A stretch of DNA of 64,000 nt from Hyphomicrobiales bacterium (GCA_028290405.1 JAQGJX010000086.1:1-64000); one strand, 5' to 3'. Numbered from the stretch's first letter, positions 8,759 through 17,818 are shown. Made by a program: numbers and translations. The notes: generated from the letters alone by a model not told the origin.

Positions 8759-9852
8759 TGAAGGCATTCGGCGTAGCCCTTCGCCATGCGCTCCACAGAA
8801 AAGCCCGCGGCCCGCTCGCGCGCCTTGGCGCCCAGCCGCATCTGCGACTCTGGATCCTTCAGCAGGTCGCCGATGGCCTGGGCCCAAGCCTGCGCAGATG
8901 TCGGGTCGACAAGCACGCCAGCGCTTCCGACGACTTCATGCATGGATTGGTGCGTGGACGCGATAACCGGCAACCCTGCCGCCATGGCTTCGACGACCGC
9001 GAGTCCGAAAGCTTCGAAGATGGAAGGGAAAACGAAAACGTCTCCACACTTGAGAAAGTCCGCGACCTCGCCGGGAGGCCGCTCGCCCAGGAAGCTGACA
9101 CGGCCGGAGACTCCCAGCGCAGCGGCCTCCGCCTGAAGCATGGCGCGCAGTTCTCCCTCGCCTAATATAGCAAGATGCACGCCGGGAAGCATCGGCAAGG
9201 CTTTCAGAAGGACCGTCTGGTTCTTCTGCGCCGACAGGCGTCCAGTGGTGACAAGTACAGGCCGATCAAGCGGCAGGCCGAACTTCACGCGCGCTTTCGC
9301 GGGCGTCAGGTCGGATTTTGGAGCCTTCACGCCATTGTAAACAAGCGTCAGCCTTCCGCGATATGCGGCCGGGTAGTTTTGGAAACTATCGAGCACTGTT
9401 TGAGACGCAGCGACGTTGGCCGTGTAGACGCCAAGCGTTCCAACGATCCTGTCGACGGCGCGCGCTCCTGCAGGAAAGGTTTCCGCTGGATTAGCTTGCA
9501 CGGCGACCCGGCGACGCACGCCCATCAGCAGAGCAAGCCCGCACGCGATGGGGGACGAGTAATGCGCAAAGCCCACAACCCCCGTGGGGCGAAAAGCGCG
9601 GATATGCCGCGCAAGCCGCACAAGAATGCGGAAAAAGTCGAGCGGACCTGACGGGGGACGATCAAGGAGGCACCGCACCCAGGGCTGCGCGTCGAATTGC
9701 GCCACGTCGCGCTTGCGATAGAGGAACAGCAACTCGCCCGTCACGCCGTCCTTCTGCATCGCGCTGAGCATGTGGAAGGCCTTCACCTGGACGCCGGCGG
9801 CCTCCATCTGGGTGCTGACGAAGAGCACACGTGATGAAGCGGCGTTGGCCAT
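8755..9852 (-). CDS. Glycosyltransferase family 4
   Basis: The protein has 365 aa from the ATG at 9852 (AAGGCG upstream); the frame stays open upstream, but those residues overlap the flippase gene and look non-coding. It has the GT-B fold: N-terminal VLFVSTQMEAAGVQVKAFHML, LTLVYNGVKAP, the Rossmann half VLVTTGRLSAQKNQTVLLKAL, and the EX7E segment FPSIFEAFGLAVVEAMAAGLPVIAS. It acts at the cytoplasmic face, adding a sugar to the lipid-linked repeat unit. With the WbaP-like and WecG-like enzymes it gives only three sugar transferases here, so the repeat unit may be small or further enzymes may lie outside the window. Confidence 0.88.
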   Translation of the reverse strand: MANAASSRVLFVSTQMEAAGVQVKAFHMLSAMQKDGVTGELLFLYRKRDVAQFDAQPWVRCLLDRPPSGPLDFFRILVRLARHIRAFRPTGVVGFAHYSSPIACGLALLMGVRRRVAVQANPAETFPAGARAVDRIVGTLGVYTANVAASQTVLDSFQNYPAAYRGRLTLVYNGVKAPKSDLTPAKARVKFGLPLDRPVLVTTGRLSAQKNQTVLLKALPMLPGVHLAILGEGELRAMLQAEAAALGVSGRVSFLGERPPGEVADFLKCGDVFVFPSIFEAFGLAVVEAMAAGLPVIASTHQSMHEVVGSAGVLVDPTSAQAWAQAIGDLLKDPESQMRLGAKARERAAGFSVERMAKGYAECLQ

Positions 9853-9881
9853 CTGCGGCGCCTTGAACACGAGAAATCCCA

Positions 9882-11243
9882 CTAGTTGGATTGATGAAGC
9901 AGGCGCCAACTGCCGCCCGCCGACGGTTCGATGCCCGTGCGCTGGCGGACCGTTATCCATAGCAGAGCGATCAGGAGCACATGGCCAAGCGCGGACCCGG
10001 CTGCGGCGCCGAGAATGCCCCAGCGGCTGGCGCCCACCACGATGAGCGCGGCGCGCAAGCACGTCGAGGCGACAAGAATGTGGACGTGCCGACGCTCGTG
10101 CCCGCTAAGCAGCAGCATCAAGCCGACCGGACCAGCCATGCAGTCCAGAAAGTAAGCAACGCACATGATCCTGAGTTCAAGGCCGTAGCGCGCAAATTCC
10201 GGCCCGAACAGGCCGAGCGTGAACTCCGGAAAGACTTCGATAAACACGAACACCGGCGTCGCCAGAGCAAGTGCGAGCAGGCTCATGCGCGTCGTGAAAT
10301 CCTGCAGTTCGCTCATGCGTCCCGAGAAAAACAGCGCGGAAAACTTCGCCGCGTAGAAGACGTTCATGGCGGCGCTCGCCACGAGGATGACGCTGGCGAC
10401 CCGCTGAACGACGAAAAAGCGGCCTGCTTCCTCCGGCGGAAGGATGAGACCGATCAGCGGCACGTCCGCCTGCGCCGCGATGGACGACACGAGGGTGGCG
10501 AGCGTGAGGCTTGCGGCGACGCGGCGCCACACGCCTTGATCGTGCGCTTCAGCCTGCGGGGCGCCGCGCCACTCGCGCCGGGACGCCAGGTATTGCAGCG
10601 CCGCGATGATCAGGAGTAGCGCGGCGCTCGCCATCACAAGCGCATATGCCGACACCGATCCGGATTGGGTCAATAAGAGGAAGGCGGCCGCGATGGTCCC
10701 GAGGCGCCAGAGCAGATCGCGCGGCGCGATGCTCCAGGTAATGTACCCAAAGCCGCGCATGAGGCCCATCAGCAATTCTGAAAACGCCCATGCGAGAATG
10801 AGCGGACCTGCGGCGAAAAGCTCGATGTTCTGGCGCCAGGCGCCGCCGCTGAAAACAAGCAGCCCCGCGTAGAAAACAGCAAGGGCCGCAAGCGATCCGA
10901 TGAGCGTGAGCTTGAACGCATATGCGACGACGCCGCGCAGCAGCGACTGCTTTCCCGACACCGCATACTCGGGCAGGAAGCGCAGCAGCGCAGTCTGCTG
11001 GCCACATGTCGCGGCGCCCCCAAGCAACATGGACAACGTCAGCGCGATCGTGAACTTGCCGAACTCGTCGGGCGACATCCAGCGGGCGAGCAGCATGCTC
11101 TGCGCAAACGAGGCGGCGACGAGCGATATCTTCAGGCTCAGGGATAATGCGGCGCTGTAAATATTCTGCAAGAGAACGGTCCTGACTTGAATAACCGCAT
11201 GGAGGAAGGGCCCTGCGTTCCTGAAATCAGAACGCCCCCGCAC
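9882..11243 (-). CDS. Wzx-like lipid-linked oligosaccharide flippase (MOP superfamily)
   Basis: The protein has 453 aa, with roughly 12 hydrophobic segments spread along its length. The N-terminal helix LSLSLKISLVAASFAQSMLLARWMSPDEFGKFTIALTL matches the polysaccharide-transport protein family (shown in part). It would flip undecaprenyl-PP-linked repeat units to the periplasmic face. The first codon at 11243 overlaps the end of the sugar-transferase gene by 17 bp. Later non-ATG starts are possible because the first ~20 residues are not clearly conserved. The gene is in the same minus-strand operon as WbaP-like, GT4 and Wzy-like genes. Confidence 0.84.
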   Translation of the reverse strand: MRGRSDFRNAGPFLHAVIQVRTVLLQNIYSAALSLSLKISLVAASFAQSMLLARWMSPDEFGKFTIALTLSMLLGGAATCGQQTALLRFLPEYAVSGKQSLLRGVVAYAFKLTLIGSLAALAVFYAGLLVFSGGAWRQNIELFAAGPLILAWAFSELLMGLMRGFGYITWSIAPRDLLWRLGTIAAAFLLLTQSGSVSAYALVMASAALLLIIAALQYLASRREWRGAPQAEAHDQGVWRRVAASLTLATLVSSIAAQADVPLIGLILPPEEAGRFFVVQRVASVILVASAAMNVFYAAKFSALFFSGRMSELQDFTTRMSLLALALATPVFVFIEVFPEFTLGLFGPEFARYGLELRIMCVAYFLDCMAGPVGLMLLLSGHERRHVHILVASTCLRAALIVVGASRWGILGAAAGSALGHVLLIALLWITVRQRTGIEPSAGGSWRLLHQSN

Positions 11244-12729
11244 CTGTCAGGACGATTTTTACGGTGCGCAGCAGGATCCAGAGGTCAAGCCAGACGGACC
11301 AGTTGCTGACGTAGTACGAATCGGCGCGCTCCCACACTTCCAGATCGCTGTTGTTACGATAGAGCACCTGCCAGAGGCCCGTGATGCCAGGAGGCACTTC
11401 GCGCCGAAGCCGCTGGCCCGTTGCGCTGAAACGCTGCACCTCATGTGCGAGCATGACGCGCGGACCGACGAGGCTGAGCTGGCCCTTGAGCACATTGAGG
11501 AGCTGCGGCAATTCATCGATGCTCATCTTGCGCAAGAAACGGCCGATTTTGGGGATCACGCGCGGATCGTTGCGCAGCTTGAGCGTGCGTTCATATTCAA
11601 AGCGCGCCGCAGGATGCGTGGAGAGATACTCCGCCAGACGCACTTCCGCGTTCATGACCATGGTCCGCACCTTCCAGATGCGAATGGGCGTCCCGTCGAG
11701 CCCTTCCCGCATCTGCGAGAAAAAGGCCGGACCAGGACTTACTATTTTAACGAGGACCGCCGCGATCGCCACAATAGGCGCCGCCAAGAGGAGCGCCGGC
11801 GCTGCCACGAGGATATCGACGATGCGCTTCACCGACCGTTGGCGCGCGGAGAACCGTGGCTGGCCCATCTCCAGCGAGAGATAAGCGCCAATGGGGCGCG
11901 CGGTGACGAGCATGTTCGCCACGCCGGAGGTCGCAGAGATGATCTGCACCTTCGCGTAAACGTGCGACAACTTGGACGCCAGTCGCGTTGTGCGATGAAG
12001 ATCGGTCCCATCGGGCGTCAACGCCAGGATGACGTGCCTGACTGGATACGGATAAACAAACGTCTCCGCATCCGCCACCGACCCAAGCACCGGCACCCCT
12101 TCGATATGAGCGCCGCGTCTCGCAAGGTCGCTGAATATCCCCACGGGCACCAGACGAAACTCGGGCTCGCGCTGCAATTGGGAGAGGATATCATGGCCGA
12201 TCTGCCCGGCGCCGACGATGACGCATGCCTTGCCGGAAGCCCGGAGCCTGTCCAGATTATGCAGCACCGCCGCGCGCGCGAAATACGCCAGCGGCGGCGC
12301 CAACGACCACAACGCGAGCATGAGGAATCGCTCAGTCTCCAGCAGTCCGATCGAGGCCAGCATGCCAAGATGGACGAAGCCCCCGGTGGCGGAAGTGCGG
12401 CAGGAGCGGCGTAACTCTTCGACAGGCGAAATGCCCTCGGGCGGGTACAGGCCACACGCCCAGCGAAACACCAGCCAGCCGCAGCCCGCCGTAACCAGCG
12501 GCCACGCATAAGGCGTGAGGCCCCAGCCCAGCCAGAGCACCAGAGCCATGGCGCCTGCGGCGAGACCAAGCGCCAAGGCGTCCGCAAACACATACATTGC
12601 GCCGGCGTACCCACTGACGCCGGCAGCGTCCATGCGAAGAGGAACGGGCCCGTCCGACCCAGAAGGTGCGTGAGCGTAGCTGGGAAATTCGTCGTCGGCT
12701 GAAGCGGCAGTCACGCTTGATCGGGTCAA
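11227..12729 (-). CDS. Undecaprenyl-phosphate sugar phosphotransferase, WbaP-like
   Basis: The protein has 500 aa. About four N-terminal membrane segments are followed by a Rossmann-like domain (ACVIVGAGQIGHDIL). A further membrane segment (IVDILVAAPALLLAAPIVAIAAVLV) precedes the catalytic domain with WKVRTM, MSIDELPQLLNVLKG and SLVGPR. The C-terminus (YYVSNWSVWLDLWILLRTVK) matches the WbaP branch more than the ExoY/WcaJ branch. It transfers a hexose-1-phosphate, probably galactose by family, to undecaprenyl phosphate and so starts the repeat unit. It is the promoter-proximal gene of the minus-strand operon. Confidence 0.88.
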   Translation of the reverse strand: MTRSSVTAASADDEFPSYAHAPSGSDGPVPLRMDAAGVSGYAGAMYVFADALALGLAAGAMALVLWLGWGLTPYAWPLVTAGCGWLVFRWACGLYPPEGISPVEELRRSCRTSATGGFVHLGMLASIGLLETERFLMLALWSLAPPLAYFARAAVLHNLDRLRASGKACVIVGAGQIGHDILSQLQREPEFRLVPVGIFSDLARRGAHIEGVPVLGSVADAETFVYPYPVRHVILALTPDGTDLHRTTRLASKLSHVYAKVQIISATSGVANMLVTARPIGAYLSLEMGQPRFSARQRSVKRIVDILVAAPALLLAAPIVAIAAVLVKIVSPGPAFFSQMREGLDGTPIRIWKVRTMVMNAEVRLAEYLSTHPAARFEYERTLKLRNDPRVIPKIGRFLRKMSIDELPQLLNVLKGQLSLVGPRVMLAHEVQRFSATGQRLRREVPPGITGLWQVLYRNNSDLEVWERADSYYVSNWSVWLDLWILLRTVKIVLTGAGAF

Positions 12730-13056
12730 AGTTCCCCCACACCCGCATAAGCCTGGTGCGGACCCTTTTTCACTGTTGCGCCAAATGCAGCAACTAAGGT
12801 TTTCAATAGTTGATACAAATTAGGTGAATCAAATTACATACAGCTTGTTCTTGGCAACTAGTTTGCACTGGCGGGAAGCTGTTCGTGCAGTGTCGGACGC
12901 CTAGATAATGGATCCTTGCTTGATCTTAGCTAGATGACCAATAGGGCTCTCTTTCCACGCAGTCCTGGAACAAATCCGCCCCCGACGCGTCGATCGACAT
13001 AGCTGCCGCTTACGCGCTTGCTTTTGTGCGGCATACGCCAACGCAGAGGTCGAAGC
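12730..13056. other. Intergenic region with divergent promoters and an inverted repeat
   Basis: This 327-bp AT-richer stretch separates the sugar-transferase operon (minus) from the oxidase operon (plus). It contains the inverted repeat CAACTA-N10-TAGTTG at 12791-12812 and another CAACTA near 12857. No open frame with coding character and no FNR/FixK box (TTGAT-N4-ATCAA) was found. Confidence 0.5.
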
Positions 13057-13212
13057 ATGGATGAGCACGCGGATCCTGCAAGGCTGGAGGAAGCCCTCCG
13101 GGAAACGCCCCGCGGTGCGATGGCGCTTGCAGGATTGACGGTGGTCCTGCTCCTCGTCGCCTGGTTCGCCATTTATCTTTTCGTGTTCCTGCCACGTGGG
13201 CAGGTGGGTTGA
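13057..13212 (+). CDS. Cytochrome c oxidase subunit IIa (CoxIIa-like, single helix)
   Basis: The protein has 51 aa from the ATG at 13057, preceded by AGAGG. A charged N-terminal segment is followed by one transmembrane helix (ALAGLTVVLLLVAWFAIYLF) and the ending VFLPRGQVG. This matches the small subunit IIa of ba3-type oxidases, which supplies the helix missing from subunit II. It is the first gene of the oxidase operon, and the subunit II ATG starts 2 nt after this stop codon. Such small genes are often left unannotated. Confidence 0.75.
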   Translation: MDEHADPARLEEALRETPRGAMALAGLTVVLLLVAWFAIYLFVFLPRGQVG

Positions 13213-13213
13213 A

Positions 13214-13759
13214 ATGGCGGCGCGCACCGAACACGAGGTGCTCGCCACGGAGCTGCGCTGGACGATCGCGGTGGTCGCCTCGGTGGCGCTTATCTCCCTC
13301 GCGATCCTGTGGGCCGGCCTTGTTCACTTCATCAACCCGCCCAGCAATCTCGAAACCATCGATCCCACGAAAGTGCATCTCTCGCCCGAGTTCACCGAAG
13401 CCAATCTCGGCACACGGGTGGACGAAGGCGGCCGCGTCACCACGCGTATCGTCACCGCGCAATTCGCCTTCATCCCGCCGTGCGTCGTGGTGCCTGCGGA
13501 TGAACCGGTCACGTTGCGCCTTGTGAGCCCGGACGTGATCCACGGCGTGCTGGTGACGGGCACCAACGTGAATACGATGGTGGTGCCCGGTTATGTGAGC
13601 CAGGTGCATACGGTCTTCCAGAAGACCGGCGACCTGCTGATGCCATGTCATGAATATTGCGGCATCGGCCATAGCCAGATGTGGTCCACGGTGCGGGTGG
13701 TGCCGAAGGCTGAGTTCAAGCCGGGGCCAGACGGGAGGGCGCTCTGTGAAAAGCCTTGA
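13214..13759 (+). CDS. ba3-type cytochrome c oxidase subunit II (CuA subunit)
   Basis: The protein has 181 aa from the ATG at 13214. One N-terminal membrane helix (WTIAVVASVALISLAILWAG) anchors a periplasmic cupredoxin domain. The CuA ligands are visible: His in DVIHGVLV and the cluster MPCHEYCGIGHSQM, which provides both Cys, Glu, His and Met. It accepts electrons from a cytochrome c, possibly the di-haem protein encoded downstream, and passes them to subunit I. Its last 14 bp overlap the start of subunit I. Confidence 0.93.
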   Translation: MAARTEHEVLATELRWTIAVVASVALISLAILWAGLVHFINPPSNLETIDPTKVHLSPEFTEANLGTRVDEGGRVTTRIVTAQFAFIPPCVVVPADEPVTLRLVSPDVIHGVLVTGTNVNTMVVPGYVSQVHTVFQKTGDLLMPCHEYCGIGHSQMWSTVRVVPKAEFKPGPDGRALCEKP

Positions 13760-15374
13760 ACGCCTGACGCTGGCTCACTTGTGGACTGCGTTCATCGCCT
13801 TCGCGGTCGCGTGCGTGTTCGGCCTGTGGCAGATGCTCGCGCGCAGCCCCATTCCGACGCCGGGCTTCACGCCGTCCAACTATTTCATTTCAGTGACGGC
13901 GCATGGCGCGGCCATGGCCTATGTGCTGACGACCTTCTTCATCATGGGCTTTGGCTATTTCACCGCCGAGACTGCTCTGCAGCGCCCCCTGCCCGGCAAG
14001 CGCATTGCATGGGCTGCGTTCGGGGTCGGACTGCTTGGCGTCGTCATGGCGGTGGTCCCCGTCCTCCTCGGCCGCGCCTCGGTGCTCTATACGTTCTATC
14101 CGCCGCTGACCGGCAGCGCATGGTTCTATATCGGGCTCGTGCTTGTGGTGGCGTCGTCGTGGGTGTGGTGCGCGATCATGATCGTCGCCATGCGGCAGTG
14201 GAAGCGCGCGAACCCCGGCCGCCCGGTGCCGCTCGCCATGTACGCCACAGTAGCGAACGCGATCCTGTGGCTGTGGACGACGGTGGGCGTCACGGTGGAG
14301 CTTGTGTTTCAGGTCATCCCCGCAGCGCTTGGGTTGGTGGACACAGTGGACGTCGGCCTCAGTCGCACGCTGTTCTCATGGACGTTGCACGCCATTGTGT
14401 ATTTTTGGTTGTTCCCGGCCTATATCGCCTTCTACACCATGGCTCCTGAGGCCGCTGGCGGGCGGCTCTACAGCGACACGATGGGCCGCCTGTCGTTCAT
14501 CCTGTTCGTGCTCTATTCGTTGCCTGTGGGCATGCATCACCTGTTCATGGACCCGGAGCATTCAACCGGCTTCAAGTTCGTGCAGATGACCCTGACGGTG
14601 CTGGTGACCGTGCCGACCCTGCTGACGATTTTCACCATCTCCGCCTCCATGGAGTTCGCGGGCCGACTGCGCGGCGGCAAGGGCCTGTTCGGCTGGATCG
14701 GCGCCCTGCCGTGGGAGCGGCCCATGGTGCTGGCGACGGGCCTCGCCTTTTTCATGCTGTGGTTTGGCGGCGGCGGCGGGCTCATCAATATGAGCTATGG
14801 CATGAACGCCATGGTGCACAACACATCCTGGGTCACGGCGCACTTCCATCTCATTTTCGGCGGCACCGTCGTCATCATGTATTTCGCCATCGCGTACGCC
14901 ATCTGGCCGCAACTCACGGGGCGCGAGGCTCCTTCGCTGCGCGCGCAGCGCATTCAATTGTGGCTCTGGGCCATCGGCATGATGGTGATGACGCTTCCGT
15001 GGCATTACCTTGGCCTGCAGGGCCAATGGCGCCGCGTGGCCCAGTTCGATTACGCCAATCCCATCATCGCCGCGTGGGGCTCGTGGGTCGTCGTGTCGGT
15101 CGCGGGCGGCGCCATGCTGCTCGCCAGCGCGCTTCTGTTCATCTGGAATCTGGCGGCTTTTCATCGCGCGCGCACGCCCGTGCAAGCGCCGTTTCGCTTC
15201 GCGCTCGCCATTCATCCTCCGGAGCGTGTGCCCGCCTCCCTGAACGGCTTCGGCCTGTGGAATGCGCTCGTGGCCGTGTTGATGCTGGTCGCCTATGGCT
15301 ACCCCATAGCGCAATTCTTCATCCATGATCGGCCCGTGGCCGTCGTGCACCGCGTTGATGGAGCCCAGCCGTGA
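13746..15374 (+). CDS. ba3-type (B-family) cytochrome c oxidase subunit I
   Basis: The protein has 542 aa from a GTG at 13746 inside the end of subunit II; upstream codons in this frame belong to the subunit II coding region. There are about 13 hydrophobic segments. Low-spin haem ligands are His53 (TAHGAAMAY) and His368. CuB ligands are His215 in HAIVY, followed by the crosslinking Tyr219, and His264/His265 in GMHHLFMDPEHS. The high-spin haem ligand is His366 in TAHFHLIFGG. HAIVY and the absence of A-type D-channel features fit the B-family (Thermus ba3-like) enzymes, which have high oxygen affinity. Confidence 0.93.
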   Translation: MKSLERLTLAHLWTAFIAFAVACVFGLWQMLARSPIPTPGFTPSNYFISVTAHGAAMAYVLTTFFIMGFGYFTAETALQRPLPGKRIAWAAFGVGLLGVVMAVVPVLLGRASVLYTFYPPLTGSAWFYIGLVLVVASSWVWCAIMIVAMRQWKRANPGRPVPLAMYATVANAILWLWTTVGVTVELVFQVIPAALGLVDTVDVGLSRTLFSWTLHAIVYFWLFPAYIAFYTMAPEAAGGRLYSDTMGRLSFILFVLYSLPVGMHHLFMDPEHSTGFKFVQMTLTVLVTVPTLLTIFTISASMEFAGRLRGGKGLFGWIGALPWERPMVLATGLAFFMLWFGGGGGLINMSYGMNAMVHNTSWVTAHFHLIFGGTVVIMYFAIAYAIWPQLTGREAPSLRAQRIQLWLWAIGMMVMTLPWHYLGLQGQWRRVAQFDYANPIIAAWGSWVVVSVAGGAMLLASALLFIWNLAAFHRARTPVQAPFRFALAIHPPERVPASLNGFGLWNALVAVLMLVAYGYPIAQFFIHDRPVAVVHRVDGAQP

Positions 15375-16192
15375 GCGAGGACGTGTTCCGTGAAATCGAC
15401 CGGCCGTGGCGCCTTTGGGCGAGCGCCATCGTGGTGGGCGTTCTGGCCTTCGGGTGCCTCAGCGGATTCGTGATCCTGCCTGTCATTCAAGGCTATCAGG
15501 CCGGTATCGATCCCTACACGGCCATATGCCGCTCGCTGGGCATCCTGCCCGGCTCTCCAGCCGCACGGCAGCCGGTCTCGACTGCGCCTGCCGCGCCGGT
15601 CTCGCAGGTGTCCTGGGGCCCTTCCCTCATTGCGCGCCTCAACAAGCCGGACGCCGCGCGCGGCCAGGAGATCGCCGCCAGCGTGTGCGCAGCCTGCCAT
15701 GGGGAGAAGGGCCTCACGGCCGACCCGGCGCAATTTCCCAATATGGCCGGACAGTCCGCCTTCGCTATTTACAAGCAATTGCATGATTACAAGAGCGGCG
15801 CGCGCGCCAACGAGATCATGCAGCCTGTGGTGGCCGATCTCACCGACGAGCAGATGGCCGACGTCGCCGCGCATTTCGCAGCCTTGCAGCAAGCGCGCTG
15901 GGAGCAGACCTGGGTGCGCGCAGCGTCTCCTCAAGTGGAGACGATCGTGCGCACCGGCGATTCAGCGCGCGGCCTTCCAGCTTGCGAGTCGTGCCACAAT
16001 CCGCGCTCGGGCGGGCCCATCGAAACGCCCGTGCTGTTCGCGCAGACAAAGGAATATCTCGCGCTGCAAATGCAGGCCTTCAAATCCGGCTCGCGCAAGA
16101 ACGACCTGTACAGGCGCATGCGTTCGATCAGCGAAAAGCTGACGGATAGCGAAATAGACCAGCTTGCGCAGTATTACTTCGAACAGCGGTAA
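15371..16192 (+). CDS. Membrane-anchored di-haem cytochrome c (oxidase-associated)
   Basis: The protein has 273 aa. The GTG at 15371 overlaps the subunit I stop (GTGA). An N-terminal helix (ASAIVVGVLAFGCLSGFVILPVI) is followed by two cytochrome c domains with haem motifs CAACHGEKG and CESCHNPRSGG, resembling c4-type di-haem proteins. The axial methionine candidates are PNMAGQ and RRMRSIS. As the last gene of the operon it is probably the electron donor docked to the oxidase on the periplasmic side (inference from linkage). Confidence 0.88.
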   Translation: MSEDVFREIDRPWRLWASAIVVGVLAFGCLSGFVILPVIQGYQAGIDPYTAICRSLGILPGSPAARQPVSTAPAAPVSQVSWGPSLIARLNKPDAARGQEIAASVCAACHGEKGLTADPAQFPNMAGQSAFAIYKQLHDYKSGARANEIMQPVVADLTDEQMADVAAHFAALQQARWEQTWVRAASPQVETIVRTGDSARGLPACESCHNPRSGGPIETPVLFAQTKEYLALQMQAFKSGSRKNDLYRRMRSISEKLTDSEIDQLAQYYFEQR

Positions 16193-16243
16193 GGGACGGC
16201 GTTCTACGGACCCTTGCGCGCCGGGCGTCGCCCCGACGCGTCT

Positions 16244-16906
16244 TCAGCGCCCCAGAAGCTTCGCGCCCGCCACCGCGGCCGCAGACCTGCTGGTGACGCC
16301 CAGGCTGCGAAACAGCGCCGCCATGTGGATTTTGATCGTCCCCTCGGCTAGCTGAAGGTTGCGGGCGATTTCCTTGTTGGACTTTCCCTCAACGAGAAGC
16401 TTCAGGACGTCGCTCTGGCGTGCGGTGAGCGCGAACGTGCTATCGGCCACGCTCTGAGGGGTCGGCTGCTCGGCGCCGGCCGCGTGACGCACGTCGAACG
16501 AGGCGACGGACGCCGGCACGAAGACGGCGCCGTTCAGAACGGCCTTCAATGCCGCAGTCAGCCCGCTCACGCCTGTTTCCTTGGGGATATAGCCGTGAAC
16601 TCCCGCTTCAAGCGCCAAAAGGACGTCGCGCCTGTTGGATGACGCCGACACAATTGCAACGGTCAAGCTTGGAAAGCACTCGCGAACCGCACGCAGATTT
16701 GTGGGGCTTTCCATGCCCGGCATGCAGAGATCGAACAGCGCCAGGTCGAACGAGACTCCGCCGCCCAGACGCTCGATAGCCTCGTCCAGCGAACCCACTT
16801 CAACCACTTCCGTGAAATGAAAGTCCCTGAGCAGCAGGCTTCGCAGCGCGACACGGAAGAACTCGTCGTCGTCGGCGATTAGTGCGATGCCATTGCTGGC
16901 GCTCAT
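16244..16906 (-). CDS. NarL/FixJ-type response regulator
   Basis: The protein has 220 aa from the ATG at 16906, preceded by AGGAG. The receiver domain has the acidic pocket (IADDDEFF), the phospho-acceptor Asp in ALFDLCMPGME, and the conserved Lys in YIPKETG. The C-terminal LuxR-type HTH is LTARQSDVLKLL...NKEIARNLQLAEGTIKIHM. No histidine kinase is adjacent, so it is an orphan regulator in this window. It lies convergent to the oxidase operon. A 13-bp perfect palindrome upstream could be an autoregulatory site. Confidence 0.88.
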   Translation of the reverse strand: MSASNGIALIADDDEFFRVALRSLLLRDFHFTEVVEVGSLDEAIERLGGGVSFDLALFDLCMPGMESPTNLRAVRECFPSLTVAIVSASSNRRDVLLALEAGVHGYIPKETGVSGLTAALKAVLNGAVFVPASVASFDVRHAAGAEQPTPQSVADSTFALTARQSDVLKLLVEGKSNKEIARNLQLAEGTIKIHMAALFRSLGVTSRSAAAVAGAKLLGR

Positions 16907-16977
16907 ACTCGAGACTCCTGATATTTTATGAAATGCTTGCTGACACACAGCGATGTGATTTAAATTAGCTCATCATA

Positions 16978-16990
16978 TGAGACCGTCTCA
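16978..16990. promoter_or_regulatory. Perfect palindrome TGAGACCGTCTCA upstream of the response regulator
   Basis: TGAGAC-C-GTCTCA is a perfect inverted repeat 72 bp upstream of the regulator start, in an AT-rich region. The geometry suits binding of a dimeric HTH protein, possibly the regulator itself. This is inference only. Confidence 0.35.
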
Positions 16991-17305
16991 CGCCATCAAT
17001 AACGATGTAATCTCAGTTATAACAATTATGTGTGGTTATTGACCTCATAATTTAGAAGATAAGATTTTATCTATAAAGTATATCTCCCAAAATTGAACCG
17101 CGAGGCGCCTGCGCAGCCCGCATGAATGAGCTATTTTTACGCTCAATCCGGGGGACATCATTCAGCACGCGCCGTGGAGACGTTTGGTACGCTGGAGAAG
17201 GCGGCCGTTGGCGAGCGCCTCTCCCCAACCGCGCGCTCCAGACTATGCGGCGGATGACAGGACCAAGGGAACGATTTCGCTTTGTTTCAAACTCATGAAG
17301 CCAAC
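16991..17305. other. AT-rich intergenic stretch
   Basis: The left part (16991-17095) is markedly AT-rich for this genome, consistent with promoters for the response regulator. The right part has ordinary GC content. No convincing gene, RNA or terminator was seen. Confidence 0.4.
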
Positions 17306-17590
17306 ATGCAGGAAACCCTAGCAAGCAAGAGGCAACGAGAGGCGCGGCGGTGGGCCCGCATGAGAACGCTCCTGCCCGGGCGCATCCGCGCCGAGGGACT
17401 GCCTGCGTGGGAGTGTACGATCCGCGACCTGTCGCTGGCGGGCGCCATGCTGGAGCTTCCACCGGACCTCTTCCTTCCCGACGAATTCGCGCTCGAGATT
17501 CCCAAGTGGAAGCAGGCTCATTGGGTGAAGTTGGTTTGGCGCCGCGAGCGGTGGGCGGGCGTGCAGTTTCTATCGCTTCTGGAACTTTGA
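17306..17590 (+). CDS. PilZ-domain protein
   Basis: The protein has 94 aa from the ATG at 17306; a TTG eight codons earlier is less likely. It is a stand-alone PilZ domain. The arginine-rich switch (RREARRWARMRTLLPGRI) precedes beta strands with IRDLSLAGAMLEL, matching the D/N-x-S-x-x-G part of the c-di-GMP site. It is probably a small c-di-GMP receptor in the cytoplasm. The polysaccharide locus nearby is one possible target of c-di-GMP control, but no physical link is visible. Confidence 0.75.
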   Translation: MQETLASKRQREARRWARMRTLLPGRIRAEGLPAWECTIRDLSLAGAMLELPPDLFLPDEFALEIPKWKQAHWVKLVWRRERWAGVQFLSLLEL

Positions 17591-17818
17591 CGCTTCAAGG
17601 CCGCGCCGGTGGGTCTCGGCGCGGCGCGCACATACGCCGCGCGCACGCAAGGCCCGCGTTTCGGACGCCGGCTGCGTGACCCATCGGCAAATGAACCCCG
17701 TCAACATCCCATTCGGGCTGACATCTGGGGCTTGATGCTGTGCGCCAAAATACAAGAATAACCTGGAGGCCTGCTGACGAGCCCGGCCCTGACCGTTTTC
17801 GTGGCTCGATGTTTCAAC

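Noticed and set aside
12795-12835. FNR/FixK box upstream of the oxidase operon
   Set aside because: TTGAT and ATCAA occur but are 13 bp apart instead of 4, so they do not form the known box.
17067-17462. Minus-strand 131-aa frame over the PilZ gene
   Set aside because: It shows no coding character and overlaps the PilZ motifs on the opposite strand.
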